Shown piece after piece: positions 28,545-37,105 of a stretch of 64,000 bases of DNA. Source of the DNA: Burkholderia latens (lineage in GTDB: Bacteria; Pseudomonadota; Gammaproteobacteria; Burkholderiales; Burkholderiaceae). A program made the translations under genes and the position numbers. Numbering within the stretch: position 1 is the first letter of the stretch; each line of letters starts with the position of its first letter. Under the pieces are notes generated by a model. That model was not told the DNA's origin. It saw only the letters and a program-made list of their open reading frames with translations, and searched no databases. The stretch lies in NCBI RefSeq assembly GCF_001718795.1, contig NZ_CP013435.1, forward strand, positions 1,736,001 through 1,800,000, written 5' to 3'.

Positions 28545-29273
28545 ATGACGGTGTATTTCATCGGTGCCGGCCCCGGCGACCCGGAGTTGATCACGGTGAA
28601 GGGCCAGCGCCTCGTGCGCACGTGCCCGGTGATCCTGTATGCGGGTTCGCTCGTGCCGCCCGCCGTGCTCGACGGGCATCGGGCGGAGCAGGTCGTCAAT
28701 ACGGCCGAGCTCGACCTCGATGCGATCGTCGCACTGCTCGCCGACGCGCATGCGAAAGGGCAGGACGTCGCGCGCGTGCACTCGGGCGACCCGTCGTTGT
28801 ATGGCGCGATCGGCGAACAGATCCGCCGGCTCAAGACGCTCGGGATTCCATACGAAATCGTGCCGGGCGTGACGGCCACCGCCGCATGCGCGGCGGCGCT
28901 CGGCGTCGAGCTGACGCTGCCCGGCATCGCGCAGACGGTGATTCTCACGCGCTTCGCAGGCAAGACGACGATGCCGGAAGGCGAAGCGCTCGGTTCGCTC
29001 GCCGCGCATCGCGCGACGCTCGCGGTCCATCTCGGCGTGCGGCATCTCGCGCGGATCGTCGACGAAGTGCTGCCGCATTACGGGCCCGAGTGCCCGGTCG
29101 CGGTGATCTATCGCGCGAGCTGGCCAGATGAGGAACGCGTGACCGGGACGCTCGCCGATATCGTCGACAAGGTGCAGGGCACGCAGATCGAGCGTACCGC
29201 GCTGATCCTGATCGGGCGCGTGCTGGATGCGCAAGGATTCGCGGATTCGACGCTGTATGCGAGCGCCGGCTGA
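28545..29273 (+). CDS. cobM: Precorrin-4 C11-methyltransferase
   Basis: SAM-dependent methylation of precorrin-4 at C11. The 242 residues show the family pattern: VYFIGAGPGDPELITVKG at the start, CPVILYAGSLVP, RVHSGDPSLYGAIGEQ near 83-98, and PGVTATAACAAALG near 108-121. GGAGAATT upstream (28531-28538) is a fair ribosome-binding site. It is the last gene of the cobL operon; 280 bases without a gene follow. Confidence 0.95.
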   Translation: MTVYFIGAGPGDPELITVKGQRLVRTCPVILYAGSLVPPAVLDGHRAEQVVNTAELDLDAIVALLADAHAKGQDVARVHSGDPSLYGAIGEQIRRLKTLGIPYEIVPGVTATAACAAALGVELTLPGIAQTVILTRFAGKTTMPEGEALGSLAAHRATLAVHLGVRHLARIVDEVLPHYGPECPVAVIYRASWPDEERVTGTLADIVDKVQGTQIERTALILIGRVLDAQGFADSTLYASAG

Positions 29274-29552
29274 TCGCGAACGGAACGGACGGAACCGGAT
29301 GCGAGGCGGGTTGACGTCATCCCCGCGCTGACGCCGGGCCAGTCCCCGCAGCGCATCGCGAGCTGCGCGTCACCCGTTCAGTCAGCAGCGAACGGCCGGC
29401 GCGTGTCGGCGGTGCGCTGAAGAAACACCGGCAACGCGTGACGATCTGCGTATGTCCGCGTATGTGTCGCCGGCGACGTCGCGCACGTGTGCCGCGGCGC
29501 CTGTCCGACCGGCGGCGCACAGGCGGCGGGCGCCTGACGCAACGCCCGCTGC

Positions 29553-30749
29553 CTACGCGCGCGCAACGCGCCGCGCGAACGTCGGCGCAAACCCTGCCGC
29601 CAGTGCGAACAGTACGACACAGAGGCAGGCCATCGCGATCCAGGCGGGCGACAGATCCGCGAGTTGCTGCCGCACGACGCCCGCCGCGAACGGAAACAGT
29701 CCCGCGATCAGATAGCCGACACCCTGGACGAAACCCGTCAGCGATGCCGCATCGGCGGGCGTCGCCGCATGATCGACCGTGACGATCAGCGACAGTGGAA
29801 AAAGCGCACCGATGCCGGCTCCGAGCAGCAACGCGGCCGGCAACGCGAGCGCCTGCGGCGCGGCCAACATCACCAGCAATCCAGCGAGAAGCGATGCGAT
29901 CGCCGCGTGCAACGCGGGCCGACGATCGGGGAAGCGATCGATCGTCGCCGAGATTGCCAGGCCCGCGACGACTTCCGCGAGCGTCACGCCGCCGAGCAGG
30001 CTGCCGGCCGCGGTCGCGGACCAGCCAAGCCGCATGTAGTACGGCGGCAACCATGCCAGCACGAGCGTGTACGCGCCGGTCGCGATCCCGAAGAACAGCG
30101 CGAGCCGCCATGCGCGCGGCGAGCGTGACGGCCCGCCCTGCGGCACCGGCGCCGATGCCAGCGCCGAACTCGCCGTAGGTGCCGACGCGTCGCCGCCGCG
30201 GCCGGCGAACGACCATGCAACCGCCGCAATAGCGGCCGGCAGCGCCCAGCCCGCCAGCGCCACCTGCCAGCCCCAGCGCGCCGCGACCAACGGTGCGACG
30301 ACGCTCGCGAGCACCGCACCGCCCATGATCGACGTCGAGTACACCCCCATCGCGCCGCCGATCCGCGCCGCGAAATGCGCTTTCACGAAGCCGGGCAGTA
30401 ACGCCTGCACCATCGCGATGCCGAGGCCCGCGCAGCACGCGCTCGCAAGCAGCAGCCACGCGTGCTGCGCGCCGGCGCGCGACACGCACGCAAGTCCGAT
30501 CAGCGCGACGCCGACCCACACACCCCCTGCGATGCCCGTCATCCGTTGCAGCCGGCGCGCGCCCAATGCACCGAGTCCCATCAGCAGAATCGGAATGGTA
30601 GTCAGCAGGCTTGCCGCGCTGTCGCCAATGCCCGTCGCGCGCTGGATCATGTCGAGCAGCGGGCCGACTGCCGCCAGCGCCGGCCGCAGGTTCAGCCCGA
30701 CCAGCACAATCGCGGCAAGCCGCCATCCGGGAGAAGTGAAGGAGATCAT
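29553..30749 (-). CDS. MFS transporter, CynX/NimT-like
   Basis: Inner-membrane major facilitator of 398 residues with about 12 hydrophobic segments. It resembles the cyanate/nitroimidazole transporter branch: an early LVGLNLRPALAAVGPLL segment and a later GFVKAHFAARIGGAMGVYS loop are typical of that group. The substrate cannot be told. The chosen ATG (30749) begins at MISFTSPGW; an in-frame ATG at 30776 is possible. It is divergent from a MarR regulator across a palindromic operator, so it is probably that regulator's target. Confidence 0.85.
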   Translation of the reverse strand: MISFTSPGWRLAAIVLVGLNLRPALAAVGPLLDMIQRATGIGDSAASLLTTIPILLMGLGALGARRLQRMTGIAGGVWVGVALIGLACVSRAGAQHAWLLLASACCAGLGIAMVQALLPGFVKAHFAARIGGAMGVYSTSIMGGAVLASVVAPLVAARWGWQVALAGWALPAAIAAVAWSFAGRGGDASAPTASSALASAPVPQGGPSRSPRAWRLALFFGIATGAYTLVLAWLPPYYMRLGWSATAAGSLLGGVTLAEVVAGLAISATIDRFPDRRPALHAAIASLLAGLLVMLAAPQALALPAALLLGAGIGALFPLSLIVTVDHAATPADAASLTGFVQGVGYLIAGLFPFAAGVVRQQLADLSPAWIAMACLCVVLFALAAGFAPTFARRVARA

Positions 30750-30816
30750 CTGGAGTGGCCCTCGATATCGATGCACGGCATCCCGTCGGTCGCAGTGCGT
30801 TTTCAGGTAAAGTATT

Positions 30817-30859
30817 TCGACATCAAGATAAATCGCGATTTATCTCGACGTCAAGATAA
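30817..30859. promoter_or_regulatory. Palindromic operator between MFS and marR-like genes
   Basis: A perfect 18-bp palindrome GATAAATCGCGATTTATC occupies 30827-30844. It is embedded between two 15-bp direct repeats, TCGACATCAAGATAA (30817-30831) and TCGACGTCAAGATAA (30845-30859), which differ at one base. The TCAAGAT half-site is typical of MarR operators. The site can serve both divergent genes. Confidence 0.65.
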
Positions 30860-30880
30860 CTACCGGGCCGAGGAGGGTTA

Positions 30881-31393
30881 ATGGATCGAGCCGCACATGC
30901 GCTCGCACAATGGCGCGTCGAGCGACCGGATCTGGATGCATCGTCGATGCTGGTGATCGGACGGCTGCAGGAGGCCGCGCTCGTCATCGCGCGCGACGGA
31001 CTGAATCCGCTGTTCGCGCGCTACGGGATGCAGCCGGGCGAATTCGACGTGCTGGCGACGCTGCGGCGCAGCGGTGCGCCGTTCGCGCTGACGCCGACGT
31101 CGCTATACGACGCGCTGATGATGTCGTCGGGCGGCATGACCGCGCGCATCGACCGGTTGCAGAAGGCGGGCTGGGTCGAACGCCGGCCGAATCCGGACGA
31201 CGGTCGCGGCACGCTGGTCGCGCTGACCGACGCCGGCCGCGCGCTGATCGACGATGCGGTGGTCGCGCACGTCGACAATCAGCGCGCGATGCTGGCTTCG
31301 CTGTCGCAAGCCGAACAGGTGCAACTGTCGGCGCTGCTGGAAAAGCTGCTGGCGGGATTGACGGGACCGGCGTCGGCGACGACCGAAAGATGA
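30881..31393 (+). CDS. MarR-family transcriptional regulator
   Basis: A 170-residue winged-helix regulator. The recognition region is SPTSLYDALMMSSGGMT-like (here LTPTSLYDALMMSSGGMTAR, about 80-99), followed by the wing with RPNPDDGRGTLVALTDAG, a classic MarR signature (D-x-R-G). Flanking N- and C-terminal helices would form the dimer. The AGGAGG-like site just before ATG 30881 supports the start. It is divergent from the MFS pump, with a shared palindrome, so it likely represses the pump and itself until a ligand binds. Confidence 0.9.
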   Translation: MDRAAHALAQWRVERPDLDASSMLVIGRLQEAALVIARDGLNPLFARYGMQPGEFDVLATLRRSGAPFALTPTSLYDALMMSSGGMTARIDRLQKAGWVERRPNPDDGRGTLVALTDAGRALIDDAVVAHVDNQRAMLASLSQAEQVQLSALLEKLLAGLTGPASATTER

Positions 31394-31433
31394 CCGGGCC
31401 GCCTGATCACGCCGAACGCAGCGCGCGGCCAGA

Positions 31434-31463
31434 AGCGGAAAACGCGGAAAACGCGGAAAACGG
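31434..31463. repeat. Short tandem repeat of GCGGAAAAC
   Basis: Three nearly perfect copies of the 9-bp unit GCGGAAAAC follow one another just after the marR-like stop. On the minus strand they supply short T runs after the hairpin at 31470-31498. Confidence 0.6.
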
Positions 31464-31469
31464 AAGGAA

Positions 31470-31498
31470 GCGGCCCGCTGCGCGGTGCAGCGGGCCGC
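31470..31498 (-). terminator. Strong hairpin terminator downstream of the GST gene
   Basis: A perfect 12-bp stem, GCGGCCCGCTGC (31470-31481) and GCAGCGGGCCGC (31487-31498), has a five-base loop. Read leftward it is followed by TTCCTTCCGTTTTCC, which suits termination of the minus-strand GST gene. It may also stop the rightward marR-like transcript. Confidence 0.65.
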
Positions 31499-31596
31499 CT
31501 GTGGAATGAACGTCGAACGCCCGTGGCCCGCACCGACCGGCCATGCGGCGGGCACGCAGGCAGCGGGCCGCGCCCGCTGCACGAAACAGTCGCGCG

Positions 31597-32301
31597 TCAG
31601 TCGCGTGCCGGGATATTGAGCCCGCGCGCAACGGCCGGACGCGCGACGAACGCGTCGAGCGCTCGCGCGACATGCCGGAACTCGCTGAAGCCGACGAGAT
31701 CGCCCGCCTCGTAGAAGCCGACGAGGTTGCGCACCCACGGGAAGATCGCGATGTCGGCGATCGTGTACGTATCGCCCATCACCCAGTTGCGGTTCGCGAG
31801 ATGCGCGTCGAGCACGCCGAGCAGCCGCTTCGATTCGGCGACGTAGCGGTCGCGCGGACGCTTGTCCTCGTAGTCGCGGCCCGCGAATTTATGGAAGAAG
31901 CCGACCTGGCCGAACATCGGGCCGATGCCGCCCATCTGGAACATCACCCACTGGATCGTCTCGTAGCGGCCCGCCAGATCCTTCGGGATCAACTGGCCAG
32001 TCTTGTCCGCGAGATAGATGAGGATCGCCCCCGATTCGAACAGCGGCAGCGGCCGGCCGTCGGGACCGTTCGGGTCGATGATCGCCGGAATCTTGTTGTT
32101 CGGATTCAGCGACAGGAATTCGGGCGACAGTTGGTCGTTCGTGTCGAAGCGCACGAGGTGCGGCTCGTACGGCAGGCCGGTCTCCTCGAGCATGATCGAC
32201 ACCTTGACGCCGTTCGGCGTCGGCAACGAATAAAGCTGGAGACGGTCGGGATGCTGGGCCGGCCATTTTTTCGTGATCGGGAAGGCGGACAGATCGGGCA
32301 T
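31597..32301 (-). CDS. Nu-class glutathione S-transferase / disulfide-bond oxidoreductase
   Basis: Cytoplasmic GST-fold protein of 234 residues, close to the YfcG/YghU (nu) class, which use two glutathiones for disulfide reduction. It has the class-specific LPTPNGVKVSIMLEE segment (about 26-40) with the TPN motif, and NPNNKIPAIIDP with the cis-Pro. SGAILIYLADKTG forms the glutathione-binding edge, and a helical C-terminal domain includes FGQVGFFHKFA. The start at 32301 gives the usual N-terminus; a long upstream open frame is not supported. Confidence 0.9.
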   Translation of the reverse strand: MPDLSAFPITKKWPAQHPDRLQLYSLPTPNGVKVSIMLEETGLPYEPHLVRFDTNDQLSPEFLSLNPNNKIPAIIDPNGPDGRPLPLFESGAILIYLADKTGQLIPKDLAGRYETIQWVMFQMGGIGPMFGQVGFFHKFAGRDYEDKRPRDRYVAESKRLLGVLDAHLANRNWVMGDTYTIADIAIFPWVRNLVGFYEAGDLVGFSEFRHVARALDAFVARPAVARGLNIPARD

Positions 32302-32832
32302 GAAGGTTCGCTCGTCAATGTGAAGAATCCGCGCTCCGCCGGCTCGCCGCGCGATACTGCCCGCGGCCAGGACGGCAGCGCGGACGGGGCGACCGCGAGG
32401 GCAGGCACGCGGGGCGCGCCGAAAACGCCAACTGTAGCCGATCCCCGTGATTGCTGCAGACGGCGGCGATACGTGCCACGGGCCGCGGCCGTGTACGCGT
32501 CGTGTCATGGCGCCATGCACGCGTGTGCGGGCGTCGCGGCGCCCGGTGCACCGGTGATGCTGGGCGCGCACTGCGCTGCACGGAGGTGACGACTGCCGGC
32601 GCCGCCCGCGTGAACCGATTGCATTGCGGCGCACCCCGATATACGACGTCCTAACACATTACGGGCTGAACGTGCCATGGGATCGCGCGATGTCCAAACC
32701 GTCGACAATCGGAAGGTTGTTGTTAGGGAAATTCCCGCCCCGCGCCGCTCGGTTTTTTGTTGACCGACATCGTATAACGCCGTCATGATTTCCTGAAAGA
32801 ACGGTCCCATCCACCGACCGAAGCGAGGAGAC
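32302..32832. other. Intergenic region before the ABC importer operon
   Basis: No gene is supported in these 531 bases. Near the right end is a GGGAAATTCCC palindrome (32726-32736) and a TATAAC -10-like box (32773-32778). GAGGAGA (32825-32831) serves as ribosome-binding site for the solute-binding protein. Confidence 0.5.
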
Positions 32833-33996
32833 ATGAACACAACCACGATCGCGCGCCGCGCCCGCCGGATCGCGCTGGCGCTGGGCCTGACGCTGTCGGC
32901 GGCGGCCGTCGCGGCGCCGGTGTCGCTGAACGTCGTCGACGTCGCGGGCAACCTGCAGCTCACGCAGAAGGCCATCGACGCGTTCAAGGAAAAGAACCCG
33001 AATCTCGTCGCGAACGTCACTTTCACGAACGCGCCCGCGCCGCAGCTGCCGGGCAAGATCAAGGCGATGCAGGCGGCGGGACGCGCGGACATCGATCTGG
33101 TACTGACCGGCACCGACGCGCTGGCCGCCGGCATCGAACAGAACCTGTGGTTGAAGCTGCTGCCCGACAACGCAAGCGCATTTCCCGGCGTGCTCGACAA
33201 GTACGCGCCGGGCCCGCGCAAGATGCAGGATCTCGCGCAGGGGTTCGGCCTCGAAGTGACCTACATGCCGGCCGGCCCGCTGCTCGAATACAACCCGGCG
33301 AAGGTCAGCGATCCGCCGAAGACGCCCGACCAGCTGCTCGCGTGGTGCAAGGCGCATCCGAACAAGCTCATTTACGCGCGCCCGGCGAACTCCGGCCCCG
33401 GACGCACGTTCCTGATGGGGCTGCCATACGTGCTCGGCGACAAGGATCCGCATGATCCGATCAACGGCTGGGACAAGACCTGGGCGTTCCTGAAACAGTT
33501 GAACGAATGCGTGCCGTACTACCCGGGCGGCACGTCGGCGGTGATGAAGGAGCTCGGCGAAGGCACGCGCGACATGACCGTCACCGTCACCGGCTGGGAC
33601 CTGAACCCGCGGGCGCTCGGCATCGTGCCGGCCGACTTCCGGGTCCAGGCGTTCGACAACATGACATGGGTCAACGACGCCCACTACATGGTGATCCCGA
33701 AGGGCGTGCCGAAGGACAAGCTCGACGTGCTGTTCAAGCTGATGAATTTCCTGCTCGAACCGGCACAGCAGGCGATGACCTACGACGACGGTTATTTCTA
33801 CCCGGGCCCGGCAGTGAAGGGCGTGACGCTCGAGATGGCGCCCGCGCACAGCCAGGAAGTGATCAGGAAATTCGGCCGCCCCGAGTACGCGAAACTCCTC
33901 GCGGATCGTCCGCACGTGCAACCGCTCAGCGCGCAGGCGATGGTCGCCGCATTCCAGAAGTGGGACCGCGAAATCGGTTCGCAGAAGTCGAAATGA
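32833..33996 (+). CDS. ABC transporter periplasmic solute-binding protein
   Basis: Secreted periplasmic binding protein, 387 residues. A signal peptide of about 28 residues (RRARRIALALGLTLSAAAVA, cut near AVAA-PVS) is followed by a type 2 binding-protein fold of the extracellular solute-binding family 1. ADIDLVLTGTDALAAG and the hinge region around TGWDLNPRALG are visible. It is first in a four-gene importer operon with ATPase and two spermidine/putrescine-like permeases. The likely ligand class is polyamine, phosphonate or a metal chelate, but no motif decides. The overlap with a 17-codon open frame at its stop is noted separately. Confidence 0.88.
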   Translation: MNTTTIARRARRIALALGLTLSAAAVAAPVSLNVVDVAGNLQLTQKAIDAFKEKNPNLVANVTFTNAPAPQLPGKIKAMQAAGRADIDLVLTGTDALAAGIEQNLWLKLLPDNASAFPGVLDKYAPGPRKMQDLAQGFGLEVTYMPAGPLLEYNPAKVSDPPKTPDQLLAWCKAHPNKLIYARPANSGPGRTFLMGLPYVLGDKDPHDPINGWDKTWAFLKQLNECVPYYPGGTSAVMKELGEGTRDMTVTVTGWDLNPRALGIVPADFRVQAFDNMTWVNDAHYMVIPKGVPKDKLDVLFKLMNFLLEPAQQAMTYDDGYFYPGPAVKGVTLEMAPAHSQEVIRKFGRPEYAKLLADRPHVQPLSAQAMVAAFQKWDREIGSQKSK

Positions 33997-34046
33997 CGGA
34001 TGAACCCGCGGGCGCGCGAGCGCCCGCGCCGACGGAGTTCGCGTAA
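33993..34046 (+). other. Bridging mini-ORF between binding protein and ATPase genes
   Basis: A 17-codon open frame (MTDEPAGARAPAPTEFA) whose ATG overlaps the binding-protein stop (ATGA) and whose TAA shares a base with the ATPase ATG (TAATG). It fills the 49-base gap exactly. It could carry ribosomes across for translational coupling. Whether the peptide itself matters is unknown. Confidence 0.35.
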
Positions 34047-35125
34047 TGAAGCACAGTTTCGAACGGTTGCGGCTCGATGGCGTGTGCCGCAGCTTCACCA
34101 ACGCGGAGGGCGCGCAGGTCGCCGCACTGAACGGACTCGATCTAGACATCCACCGCGGCGAATTCATCGCGCTGCTCGGCCCGTCGGGCTGCGGCAAGTC
34201 GACCGCGCTGAACTGCATCGCCGGGCTGCAGCCGCTCACGAGCGGCGGCATCTGGCTCGACGACACGCGCATCGACGTGCTGCCGCCCGAGCGCCGCGGC
34301 TTCGGGATGGTGTTCCAGAACTACGCGCTGTTTCCGCACATGTCGGTGCTCGACAACGTCGGCTTCGGCCTGAAGATGCGCGGCGTGCCGAAGCAGGAGA
34401 CACGGCGGCGCGCGCAGCAGGCGCTCGAACTCGTGCAGCTCGTCGGCCATGAGGGCAAGTTGCCCGGGCAACTGTCGGGCGGCCAGCAGCAGCGCGTCGC
34501 GATCGCGCGTGCGATCGTCATCGAGCCGCCGCTGGTGCTGATGGACGAGCCGCTGTCGAACCTCGACACGAAGCTGCGCATCGAGATGCGCGCGGAGATC
34601 CGACGCATCCACACGCAGCTCGAACGCGCGACGATCTACGTCACGCACGATCAGGACGAGGCGCTGTCGATGGCCGACCGGATCGTCGTGATGAAGGAGG
34701 GCGTCGTACAGCAGGTCGCGTCGCCGAAGGACGTATATACGCGCCCGCACAACCTGCACGTCGCGCGCTTCATGGGCTATCGCAACGTGCTGCCGTTCAC
34801 GCTGGAAGGAATGGCCGGCGACTACGTGAACGTCGGTTCGGCCGGTGTGCGTATCGCCGGTGTGCCGATGGCCGGCTTCGACGGCAAGGACGTGCTGGTC
34901 GCGCTGCGCCCCGACGACATCGAGCGTGCGGCACCGGGCGCCGACAACGCGTTCGATGCGACCGTCGAGACGGTGAAGTACGGCGGCCGCGACTCGCTGG
35001 TTCGTGCGATCGCGCCGTTCGGCGCGATCTGGGCGCGCATGGCTGGCGAATTCTCGCCAGGCGAGCCGCTGCGGTTGCGCGTGGCGCCGGCGCGCACGCT
35101 CGTCTATCCGGGAGGCGGGCAATGA
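34046..35125 (+). CDS. ABC transporter ATP-binding protein (polyamine/iron-type importer)
   Basis: Cytoplasmic ATPase of a binding-protein-dependent importer. The 359 residues show Walker A GPSGCGKST at 45-53, a Q-loop VFQNYALFPHMSV near 91-103, and the signature LSGGQQQR near 142-149. Walker B LVLMDEPLSNLD is near 162-173, and the H-loop YVTHDQDEA near 197. A C-terminal TOBE domain (about 270-355) marks the PotA/UgpC/FbpC class. It starts with ATG sharing one base with the upstream mini-ORF stop. Confidence 0.92.
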   Translation: MKHSFERLRLDGVCRSFTNAEGAQVAALNGLDLDIHRGEFIALLGPSGCGKSTALNCIAGLQPLTSGGIWLDDTRIDVLPPERRGFGMVFQNYALFPHMSVLDNVGFGLKMRGVPKQETRRRAQQALELVQLVGHEGKLPGQLSGGQQQRVAIARAIVIEPPLVLMDEPLSNLDTKLRIEMRAEIRRIHTQLERATIYVTHDQDEALSMADRIVVMKEGVVQQVASPKDVYTRPHNLHVARFMGYRNVLPFTLEGMAGDYVNVGSAGVRIAGVPMAGFDGKDVLVALRPDDIERAAPGADNAFDATVETVKYGGRDSLVRAIAPFGAIWARMAGEFSPGEPLRLRVAPARTLVYPGGGQ

Positions 35126-35178
35126 CCGGCCCGCGCCACCCGGCGGGCGCGGCGGCGCACGGCCCGGAGGCCGCATGA
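35122..35178 (+). other. Bridging mini-ORF between ATPase and first permease genes
   Basis: An 18-codon open frame (MTGPRHPAGAAAHGPEAA). Its ATG overlaps the ATPase stop (ATGA) and its TGA overlaps the permease start (ATGA). It fills a second 49-base gap exactly, like the mini-ORF upstream of the ATPase. The likely role is translational coupling; a GGAGG element (35166-35170) for the permease lies within it. Confidence 0.35.
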
Positions 35179-36047
35179 GCACGCTCGCGACCGGCGGCGC
35201 GCCGCGCGACGCGAAGGCGTGGCTCGTCACGCCCGCGCTCGCGTTCATCGTCGCGCTGTTCATCTACCCGTTCGCATACGGTCTCGTGCTGTCGTTCCAG
35301 CCGATGAACGGCGGCGGCGCGCTAGCGAACTACGTGCAGTTCTTCACCGACACCGCGATGTGGCCGACGGTGCTCGTCACGCTGAAGCTCGCGGTGCCGG
35401 CGACGCTGATCAACGTCGGGATCTCGGTGCCCGTCGCGTTCGCGCTGCGCCGCAATTCGCCGTACCAGAAGTTCGTGACGACATTGCTCGTGATTCCGGT
35501 CACGCTTGGCACGGTGCTCGTCGCGGACGGGATGCTCACGTACTTCGGCCCGAACGGCTGGTTCCCGCAAGCGCTGCAGGGGCTGCATCTGTACACGGAC
35601 GAAGTGCGCCTCACGCACAACTACTGGGGCGTGCTGTTGTCACTGATCGTGTCTGGGTTTCCGTTCGCATTCCTGCTGATGCTGTCGTACATCAGCGGCA
35701 TCGACCCGACGCTCGCGCGCGCCGCGGCCACGCTCGGTGCGAATCCATGGCAGCAGTTCCGGCGGATTTACTTGCCGCTGCTCGTGCCGGGGCTCACGAT
35801 GGCCGCGTGCCTGTCGTTCGTGCAGTCGTTTTCGGTGTTCCCGTCGGCCGTACTGCTCGGCGCGCCGGCCGGGCCGACGCGCGTGATTTCGATCGCAGCC
35901 GCCGAAGCCGCGTTCGAGAGCTACGACTATTCGCTCGCGTCGGCGATCGCGATCGTGATGGGCTTCGTGCAGTTGCTGGTGGTCGCATCGATGCTCGGCG
36001 CACGCCGCTTTTTCTATACCGGTCCGGTCACGGGAGGCAAGGGCTGA
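35175..36047 (+). CDS. ABC transporter permease, PotB-like
   Basis: Inner-membrane permease of 290 residues with about six hydrophobic segments. The first begins at about residue 17 (WLVTPALAFIVALFIYPF). The EAA-loop that contacts the ATPase reads ARAAATLGANPWQQFRRIYLPLLVPG (about 179-204; key residues A, G at 187, P near the end). The start codon is inside ATGA with a GGAGG upstream. The stop shares one base with the next permease gene, so the two are co-translated and probably form a heterodimer. Confidence 0.9.
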   Translation: MSTLATGGAPRDAKAWLVTPALAFIVALFIYPFAYGLVLSFQPMNGGGALANYVQFFTDTAMWPTVLVTLKLAVPATLINVGISVPVAFALRRNSPYQKFVTTLLVIPVTLGTVLVADGMLTYFGPNGWFPQALQGLHLYTDEVRLTHNYWGVLLSLIVSGFPFAFLLMLSYISGIDPTLARAAATLGANPWQQFRRIYLPLLVPGLTMAACLSFVQSFSVFPSAVLLGAPAGPTRVISIAAAEAAFESYDYSLASAIAIVMGFVQLLVVASMLGARRFFYTGPVTGGKG

Positions 36048-36970
36048 TGGCGACCGACAATCACGCAGCGCCGGCGTGGCCGCCGAAGCACAGCCCGCCC
36101 GGCGCCCAGCCCGTCAACGCGATGAAGCCGCAAAAGATGCGCGGCAACTTGGCCGGCCGTGCGTGGAAGGCGCTCGTATGGGGGCTGATGGCGTTTTTCC
36201 TGCTGAACGTGATGTTGCTGATTGCGACCGTCGCGGTGAACTCGATCGCGACGCGCTGGTTCGGCACGCCGCTGCCGCAGGGCTTCACGCTGCACTGGTA
36301 TGCGAAGGCCTGGGAAGACTTCCAGCTTGCGAGCGTGCTGTGGGTGACGGTCGAGGTGGTCGGCGCGGTGGTGCTGCTGTCGGTCGCGCTCGGTGTGCCG
36401 GCCGCGTATGCGCTCGCGCGCGTGCAGTTCCGCGGCAAGCGGTTCGCGCTGCTGGTGTTCCTGCTGCCGCTGATGGTGCCGCCCGTTACCTACGGGATTC
36501 CGATGGCGACCGTGATGTACAAGGTCGGACTCGCCGGCACGCTGCCGGGCGTGATCCTGGCAAACCTCGTGCCGGCGCTGCCGTTCGTGATCCTCGTGAT
36601 GACGCCGTTCATCGAGCAGATCGATCCGAATCTCGAGGCCGCCGCGCGCATCTTCGGCGCGAACACGTGGCGCTATTTCCGCTACGTCCTGCTGCCGTTG
36701 CTGGTGCCCGGCATGCTCGCTGCGGGGCTGCTCGTGCTCGTGCGCACGATCGGGATGTTCGAGTTAACGTTTTTCACCGCGGGCCCGAGCACGCAGACGC
36801 TCGTCGTCGCGCTGTATTACGCGGTCTTCTCGACCGGCGTGCGCGCGCCGCAGTCGATCGACGCGATGGCGATGATCTATATGGCGATCACGCTCGTGTG
36901 GGTCGTGATCGCGCTGCAGTTCGTCAGCCCGACGCAACTCGTCAGCCGGGTGAAACAGGAGCGGCAGTAG
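36047..36970 (+). CDS. ABC transporter permease, PotC-like
   Basis: Second inner-membrane permease, 307 residues. It has a longer polar N-terminus (about 45 residues) before the first membrane segment, then six segments and an EAA loop (EAAARIFGANTWRYFRYVLL, about 200-220, key residues E, A, A, G). The ATG overlaps the upstream stop (TGATG). It completes an importer of the polyamine/iron/phosphonate type. It is followed after 135 bases by an unrelated lipoprotein gene. Confidence 0.9.
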   Translation: MATDNHAAPAWPPKHSPPGAQPVNAMKPQKMRGNLAGRAWKALVWGLMAFFLLNVMLLIATVAVNSIATRWFGTPLPQGFTLHWYAKAWEDFQLASVLWVTVEVVGAVVLLSVALGVPAAYALARVQFRGKRFALLVFLLPLMVPPVTYGIPMATVMYKVGLAGTLPGVILANLVPALPFVILVMTPFIEQIDPNLEAAARIFGANTWRYFRYVLLPLLVPGMLAAGLLVLVRTIGMFELTFFTAGPSTQTLVVALYYAVFSTGVRAPQSIDAMAMIYMAITLVWVVIALQFVSPTQLVSRVKQERQ

Positions 36971-37105
36971 CCGGCGGTGCAATCGGTTACAAATGGATAC
37001 CGCGAACCGCGCGTGGACGTTGCAGACTACGCGGCGTATCGGCTTGGCAATGCACGCCCTCGCATCGCCGCATGCCGCCCGACGTTCACCGATTCACGGA
37101 ATTCC

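Noticed and set aside
31434..31463. Short GCGGAAAAC tandem array considered as a CRISPR-like or origin repeat
   Set aside because: The units are only 9 bp with no spacers and no associated genes. It is better explained as sequence beside a terminator.
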